Program-made: the position numbers and the translations under genes
In this document: positions 6,038-8,726 of the stretch, in pieces
How positions within the stretch are numbered: position 1 is the stretch's first letter
Layout: the number at the start of each line of letters is the position of its first letter
The notes under the pieces: model-generated
Databases searched by the model: none
What the model saw: only the letters and a program-made list of their open reading frames with translations
Told to the model about the DNA's origin: nothing
From: an uncultured Bacilli bacterium
Lineage (GTDB): Bacteria > Bacillota_I > Bacilli_A > RF39 > UBA660
DNA length: 8,726 nt
NCBI GenBank assembly: GCA_934096715.1
Contig: CAKOMQ010000034.1
Span: 1 to 8,726 of the forward strand
Direction: 5' to 3'

Positions 6038-6541
6038 ATGAATAAAAAAATCAAAAATCAAAAATACTATACAGAAGAGCAAAAGGAAATTCAAAAGTTT
6101 ATCATTATAATAATAGTATTAGTATTATTAATAGGGGCTGTTTACTTTTTAACAGATAAGTTTGTTGAACAAGGAAAATCAAACAATATAACAACTGGAG
6201 AAATCAATTATGATAAAGCAACAATTGGTACATTATTAAATAGACCATATGATGAATATTACGCTATGATTTATAGTAGTGGCAGCACTGATGCATCTTA
6301 CTATAATTCAATTAAGAATAATTATTCTAGTAAAGATGGTGGCCTTAAAATTTACTATATTGATTTAGATAATGAATTAAATCAAAAATACTATAATGTT
6401 AATAATGATAATAAAAGTAACCCCAATGCCAAAAGTATTGATGACATAGATCTTGGAGATATAACTTTAATTAAGGTAAAAAATGGAGAAATAGTGAGTT
6501 ATATAGAAGATATTGAACAAATTAAAACAGAATTAAAATAA
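6038..6541 (+). CDS. Membrane-anchored thioredoxin-like fold protein lacking CXXC
   Basis: 167 residues. A charged N-terminus (about 20 residues) precedes one strong membrane helix (about 21-39), so the rest should be extracytoplasmic. The order of the rest fits a thioredoxin fold: YDEYYAMIYSSGSTDASYYN (strand, active-site loop, helix), LKIYYIDLDNELNQKYYN (strand and helix), then DITLIKVKNGEIVSYIEDIE (the usual P-T-L...KNG hairpin and last helix). The position of CXXC holds SSGST (80-84), and Ile142 replaces the normal cis-Pro before TL. It thus appears redox-inactive. The ATG at 6038 is preferred over a GTG at 6029, since GGGTGGT (6027-6033) would be its ribosome site and the promoter places transcription start near 6026. 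A hairpin terminator follows. No specific homologue is recognised; the role is unknown, perhaps a scaffold or binding protein. Confidence 0.75.
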   Translation: MNKKIKNQKYYTEEQKEIQKFIIIIIVLVLLIGAVYFLTDKFVEQGKSNNITTGEINYDKATIGTLLNRPYDEYYAMIYSSGSTDASYYNSIKNNYSSKDGGLKIYYIDLDNELNQKYYNVNNDNKSNPNAKSIDDIDLGDITLIKVKNGEIVSYIEDIEQIKTELK

Positions 6542-6545
6542 TTGT

Positions 6546-6574
6546 AAAGAAAAGTTAAATTGACTTTTCTTTTT
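6546..6574 (+). terminator. Rho-independent terminator after the thioredoxin-like gene
   Basis: AAAGAAAAGT (6546-6555) pairs with ACTTTTCTTT (6563-6572) around a seven-base loop, with T's continuing to 6574. The stem is AT-rich, so strength is moderate. Its loop and right arm contain the -35 element of the next promoter. Confidence 0.7.
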
Positions 6575-6592
6575 CTATATTTATGATACAAT
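6560..6592 (+). promoter_or_regulatory. Promoter for the S41 protease gene, overlapping the terminator
   Basis: TTGACT (6560-6565) with a 16-nt spacer to TATGAT (6582-6587). An overlapping alternative is an extended -10, TG-A-TACAAT, with the hexamer at 6587-6592. Either gives a start about 20 nt before the ATG at 6617. AAAGAAGG (6602-6609) is the ribosome site. Confidence 0.7.
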
Positions 6593-6616
6593 AATTATTG
6601 TAAAGAAGGTATTGGC

Positions 6617-7804
6617 ATGGTAAAAACAAACACAAAAAACGGATTCAGCTTAGCTGGTGTAATTATAATAATAATAGTTACTTCTATTATAAGTGCTATA
6701 GCTACTGGAGTAATTGTAACTAATAATTATAAAAATATAGAAATATCTGATTATAAATTATCAGAAGATGAAGATTTGCAAGAGTTTGTTGATCTATATA
6801 AGACTATATTGAGTAAATATTATGATGATATTGATAAATCTAAAATGCTTAAGACTGCAGAGAATGCAATGATTGAATTTCTAGGAGATAAATATACTCA
6901 ATTATTGTCTGATAGGGAATATAAGTCTTTAATGAGTAGTTTAAAAGATGATTATGAAGGTATTGGAGTTACTATAAAAAATAATACAATAATTAAAGTA
7001 GCAGAGAACTCTCCAGCAAAAAGTGCTGGTCTTTTAGAAGGCGATGTTATTGTAAGCATTAATAATACAAACGTTGAAAACCTAACTAATACTGAAATTG
7101 GGGATCTTATTAAAAAAAGTAATAAGACAGTATCTTTAATTGTTAAAAGAAATGAAACAATGCAAAATTTTACAGTTAAAAAATCAAGTATAGAATATCC
7201 ATATGCAGAAGGAAATATTATAGATAATACTTCTATAGCATATTTGAGCATTTCAGCGTTTTCTGAGAGTTTATCTGATCAGGTTAGTAAAGAGTTAACA
7301 GAATTAGAAAAAAGTCCTATAAATGGGCTTATAATTGATTTAAGAAATAATTCTGGTGGATATTTAAACTCTGCAACGGATACATCCAGTTTATTTTTAA
7401 AAAAAGGAGAAAATATATATTCACTATCAAGCACAAATGGAGATACCAAAGTTATAGATAAAACAGAAGAACATAGGGAATATCCTATTGTTGTTTTAGT
7501 AAATAAACAAACTGCTTCTGCAGCTGAAATTCTAGCCGGCGCACTTAAACATAGTTATGGGGCAACTTTAGTTGGAAATGTTACGTATGGAAAAGGAAAA
7601 GTACAACAAATTTCATCTTTAAAAACAGGAGAAACCATCAAATATACAACAGCCAAATGGTTAATGCCAAATGGTGTATGCATAGATGGGACAGGGATAC
7701 CTGTTGATTATCAAGTAGACTTAGAATATACACGTGATGCAGAAGGAAATATAATTGGTGTAGTAGATACGCAACTTAATAAAGCAATAGAGCTTCTTAG
7801 CTAA
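6617..7804 (+). CDS. S41 family C-terminal processing peptidase (CtpA/CtpB-like) with PDZ domain
   Basis: A 395-residue membrane-anchored serine protease that cleaves exported proteins near their C-termini. One N-terminal membrane helix spans about residues 13-35. The helical cap follows with DKYTQLLS (91-98), then a PDZ domain (about 114-188; YEGIGV at 113-118 and SPAKSAGLLEGDVIVSIN). The protease core shows DLRNNSGG (241-248) and TASAAEILAGAL. By family comparison, Ser301, Lys326 (YGKGKVQQ) and Gln330 form the catalytic set. Their spacing of 25 and 4 residues is as in CtpB. It ends shortly after the core and so lacks the C-terminal peptidoglycan-binding extension of some relatives. AAAGAAGG 7 nt upstream supports the start. 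Its own promoter and terminator suggest a single-gene unit; the final codons form the left arm of the terminator. The substrate is unknown; the neighbouring membrane proteins are possible but unsupported candidates. Confidence 0.94.
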   Translation: MVKTNTKNGFSLAGVIIIIIVTSIISAIATGVIVTNNYKNIEISDYKLSEDEDLQEFVDLYKTILSKYYDDIDKSKMLKTAENAMIEFLGDKYTQLLSDREYKSLMSSLKDDYEGIGVTIKNNTIIKVAENSPAKSAGLLEGDVIVSINNTNVENLTNTEIGDLIKKSNKTVSLIVKRNETMQNFTVKKSSIEYPYAEGNIIDNTSIAYLSISAFSESLSDQVSKELTELEKSPINGLIIDLRNNSGGYLNSATDTSSLFLKKGENIYSLSSTNGDTKVIDKTEEHREYPIVVLVNKQTASAAEILAGALKHSYGATLVGNVTYGKGKVQQISSLKTGETIKYTTAKWLMPNGVCIDGTGIPVDYQVDLEYTRDAEGNIIGVVDTQLNKAIELLS

Positions 7805-7815
7805 ATTGCTTTTTT
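7781..7815 (+). terminator. Terminator built partly from the end of the protease coding sequence
   Basis: AAAGCAAT (7781-7788) pairs with ATTGCTTT (7805-7812). A two-by-two mismatch (7789-7790 against 7803-7804) leads to an inner AGCT/AGCT stem with loop TCTT. T's continue to 7815. The left arm encodes the last residues, and the stop codon (7802-7804) lies in the right side of the hairpin. Confidence 0.75.
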
Positions 7816-7834
7816 ATTTGAATTTTGATAGAAT
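7806..7834 (+). promoter_or_regulatory. Promoter for the ntdP-like gene, overlapping the terminator
   Basis: TTGCTT (7806-7811), a 17-nt spacer and TAGAAT (7829-7834), with TG of an extended -10 at 7826-7827. The -35 is inside the right arm of the preceding terminator. Transcription would begin near 7841, immediately before the ribosome site (about 7841-7850). Confidence 0.62.
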
Positions 7835-7856
7835 ATTTTTGAAAGTTGGAATTAAG

Positions 7857-8417
7857 ATGAATAAAGCAAAAATAGGAGAGACTTTAAAAATTCATTGTTA
7901 CAAACACGATGGAACTTTATTTAGAACAAGTGAAGAAGCTTTAGTGTTAGATATTGGCGAAGATTTTATTGTCTGTGGAAATAATAAAACAAAAATAACA
8001 GAAGTGGACGGAAAGAGTATAACCACATATAAAACGAAAGAACCCGCTATTATATTTTTTTATAAAGATAGTTGGTTTAATATAATAGCACAATTTAAAA
8101 AGTATGGATTATTCTACTACTGTAATATTGCATCTCCTTATATTATTAATGAAGGTGCCATAAAATATATAGATTATGATTTAGATTTGAGAGTATTCCC
8201 TGACGGAGATTATAAAGTACTTGATATTAATGAATACAAACACCATAAAAGAGTTATGAATTATGGAAATGAGCTAGATTATATATTAAATGATGAGTTA
8301 GAAAAACTAATAAATATGAAAAAAAATATGCTCGGAGCATTTGATGAGAGCAAAATTAAAGAATATTATAATGAATATATTTGTATATTAAATAAAAAAA
8401 ATAGTAATAATATATAA
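7857..8417 (+). CDS. ntdP: DUF402 family nucleoside tri-/diphosphatase (YgaC/NtdP-like)
   Basis: A 186-residue cytosolic protein closely matching the pattern of B. subtilis YgaC (NtdP), which hydrolyses nucleoside tri- and diphosphates with divalent metal. Matching blocks are IHCYKHDGTLFR (12-23), TKEPAIIFFYKDSWFNII (60-77), YYCNIASP (87-94) and AIKYIDYDLDLRVFPDGDY (101-119). The carboxylates of D106-Y-D108-L-D110 together with Asn90 are likely metal ligands by family analogy. The frame is open to a TTG at 7806, but that lies within the terminator and -35 element. The ATG at 7857, with GAAAGTTGGA just upstream and a family-like N-terminus, is the start. It lies between a protease gene and an rRNA operon, each with its own promoter, so context says little. 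The in vivo substrate is not inferable here. Confidence 0.92.
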   Translation: MNKAKIGETLKIHCYKHDGTLFRTSEEALVLDIGEDFIVCGNNKTKITEVDGKSITTYKTKEPAIIFFYKDSWFNIIAQFKKYGLFYYCNIASPYIINEGAIKYIDYDLDLRVFPDGDYKVLDINEYKHHKRVMNYGNELDYILNDELEKLINMKKNMLGAFDESKIKEYYNEYICILNKKNSNNI

Positions 8418-8438
8418 AAAAACACATATTATATATTA

Positions 8439-8467
8439 GTAAAATGCTTAAAAATAGGCTATTTTAC
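8439..8467 (+). other. Hairpin without T-run downstream of ntdP
   Basis: GTAAAAT (8439-8445) pairs exactly with ATTTTAC (8461-8467). Inside it, GCTT (8446-8449) can pair with AGGC (8456-8459) using one G-U, leaving T8460 bulged and a six-base loop. No T-run follows on either strand, so it is not a canonical terminator. It is the only candidate for ending the ntdP transcript before the rRNA promoter. Confidence 0.4.
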
Positions 8468-8477
8468 GCCAAATTCA

Positions 8478-8546
8478 TAAAAAATTGAAAAAAAATAAAA
8501 AAAATGTAATTTTTTTGTTGACATTCAATTTTGAAAATGGTATATT
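8478..8546 (+). promoter_or_regulatory. rRNA operon promoter with A/T-tract upstream element
   Basis: A consensus -35 TTGACA (8518-8523), an exactly 17-nt spacer and -10 TATATT (8541-8546), with an extended -10 TG at 8538-8539. Immediately upstream, 8478-8517 is almost pure A-runs followed by a T-run, as expected for an UP element bound by the alpha subunit. Only one promoter is visible, whereas many rRNA operons have two. Confidence 0.88.
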
Positions 8547-8552
8547 ACTAGT

Positions 8553-8591
8553 GCACAGCGAAAGAGCAGTGCTGAATGATCTTTGAAAACT
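8553..8591 (+). promoter_or_regulatory. rRNA leader antitermination signals (boxB-like hairpin and boxA)
   Basis: GCAC (8553-8556) pairs with GTGC (8569-8572). An A-A mismatch and an inner GC/GC pair close a GAAAGA loop, giving a boxB-like hairpin close to the transcription start. Then comes TGATCTTTGAAAACT (8577-8591), which matches the Firmicutes rRNA boxA leader pattern (TGnTCTTTGAAAACT). These are known to load Nus antitermination factors on rRNA transcripts. Confidence 0.7.
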
Positions 8592-8637
8592 AAGTAAAAA
8601 AGTCAATTTTGAGTAGCTTAGGAGAAACAAACAATTT

Positions 8638-8661
8638 AAGATTTTTAAATAAATAAATCTT
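8638..8661 (+). other. AT-only-looped hairpin just before 16S rRNA
   Basis: AAGATTT (8638-8644) is the reverse complement of AAATCTT (8655-8661), with a ten-base A/T loop and then T's up to 8665. It ends two bases before the expected mature 16S end. It looks like a weak terminator, but in an antiterminated leader it is more likely part of precursor processing. Confidence 0.4.
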
Positions 8662-8663
8662 TT

Positions 8664-8726
<63 letters not shown>

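Noticed and set aside
7806..7856. A TTG start extending the NtdP-like protein by 17 residues
   Set aside because: The TTG lies in the terminator and -35 element, and the protein from the ATG at 7857 aligns with the family N-terminus.
8525..8612. Direct repeat TCAATTTTGA in the rRNA promoter spacer and leader (8525-8534 and 8603-8612)
   Set aside because: Ten AT-rich bases twice in this context is weak evidence for a binding site, and no third copy was seen.

Overview
The window comes from an AT-rich, Gram-positive-type bacterium. The coding set (CdaA-CdaR, a lipobox lipoprotein, a CtpA/CtpB-type protease, an NtdP/YgaC-like phosphatase), the sigma-A-type promoters and the 16S start all point to Firmicutes, probably an uncultured Bacilli/Mollicutes-affiliated gut lineage. 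That lineage guess is an inference from memory. Tryptophan is encoded by TGG and no in-frame TGA occurs in the genes, so the standard bacterial code is used rather than the Mycoplasma code. Every gene lies on the + strand except one small membrane-protein gene.

Layout. (1) 1-2070: the 3' part of a large, probably surface-exposed protein with two tandem copies of a roughly 290-residue domain joined by an Ig-like linker. Near the end of each copy is a GC-rich core (51-56% GC against about 33% nearby), bounded by 24-nt and 22-nt sequences identical between copies. The encoded residues inside the cores differ strongly. This resembles the variable region of a C-type-lectin-fold diversification target and is the most interesting signal here. 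(2) 2140-2166: terminator. (3) 2189-4475: a c-di-AMP module, cdaA then cdaR, translationally overlapped, with its own promoter and a terminator that also serves the convergent gene. (4) 4473-4679 (minus): a DUF378-family two-helix membrane protein. (5) 4785-5981: a lipoprotein with a LolA-like domain, an Asn-rich linker and a DUF4367-like domain. (6) 6038-6541: a membrane-anchored thioredoxin-like protein without CXXC. (7) 6617-7804: a membrane-anchored S41/PDZ protease with an intact Ser-Lys-Gln site. (8) 7857-8417: an NtdP/YgaC-like DUF402 phosphatase. (9) 8478-8726: rRNA promoter, boxB/boxA-like leader and the first bases of 16S rRNA.

Most of the genes act at or outside the membrane: c-di-AMP signalling linked to wall and osmotic balance, a lipoprotein, a thioredoxin-fold protein and a processing protease. 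They are nevertheless mostly separate transcription units. Strong promoters precede cdaA, the thioredoxin-like gene, the protease gene, ntdP and 16S. At two junctions the -35 element of the next promoter lies inside the terminator hairpin of the previous gene, a very compact arrangement. No reverse transcriptase, template repeat, recombinase, CRISPR array, IS element or tRNA gene is visible, so any machinery that diversifies the surface protein would have to lie elsewhere.
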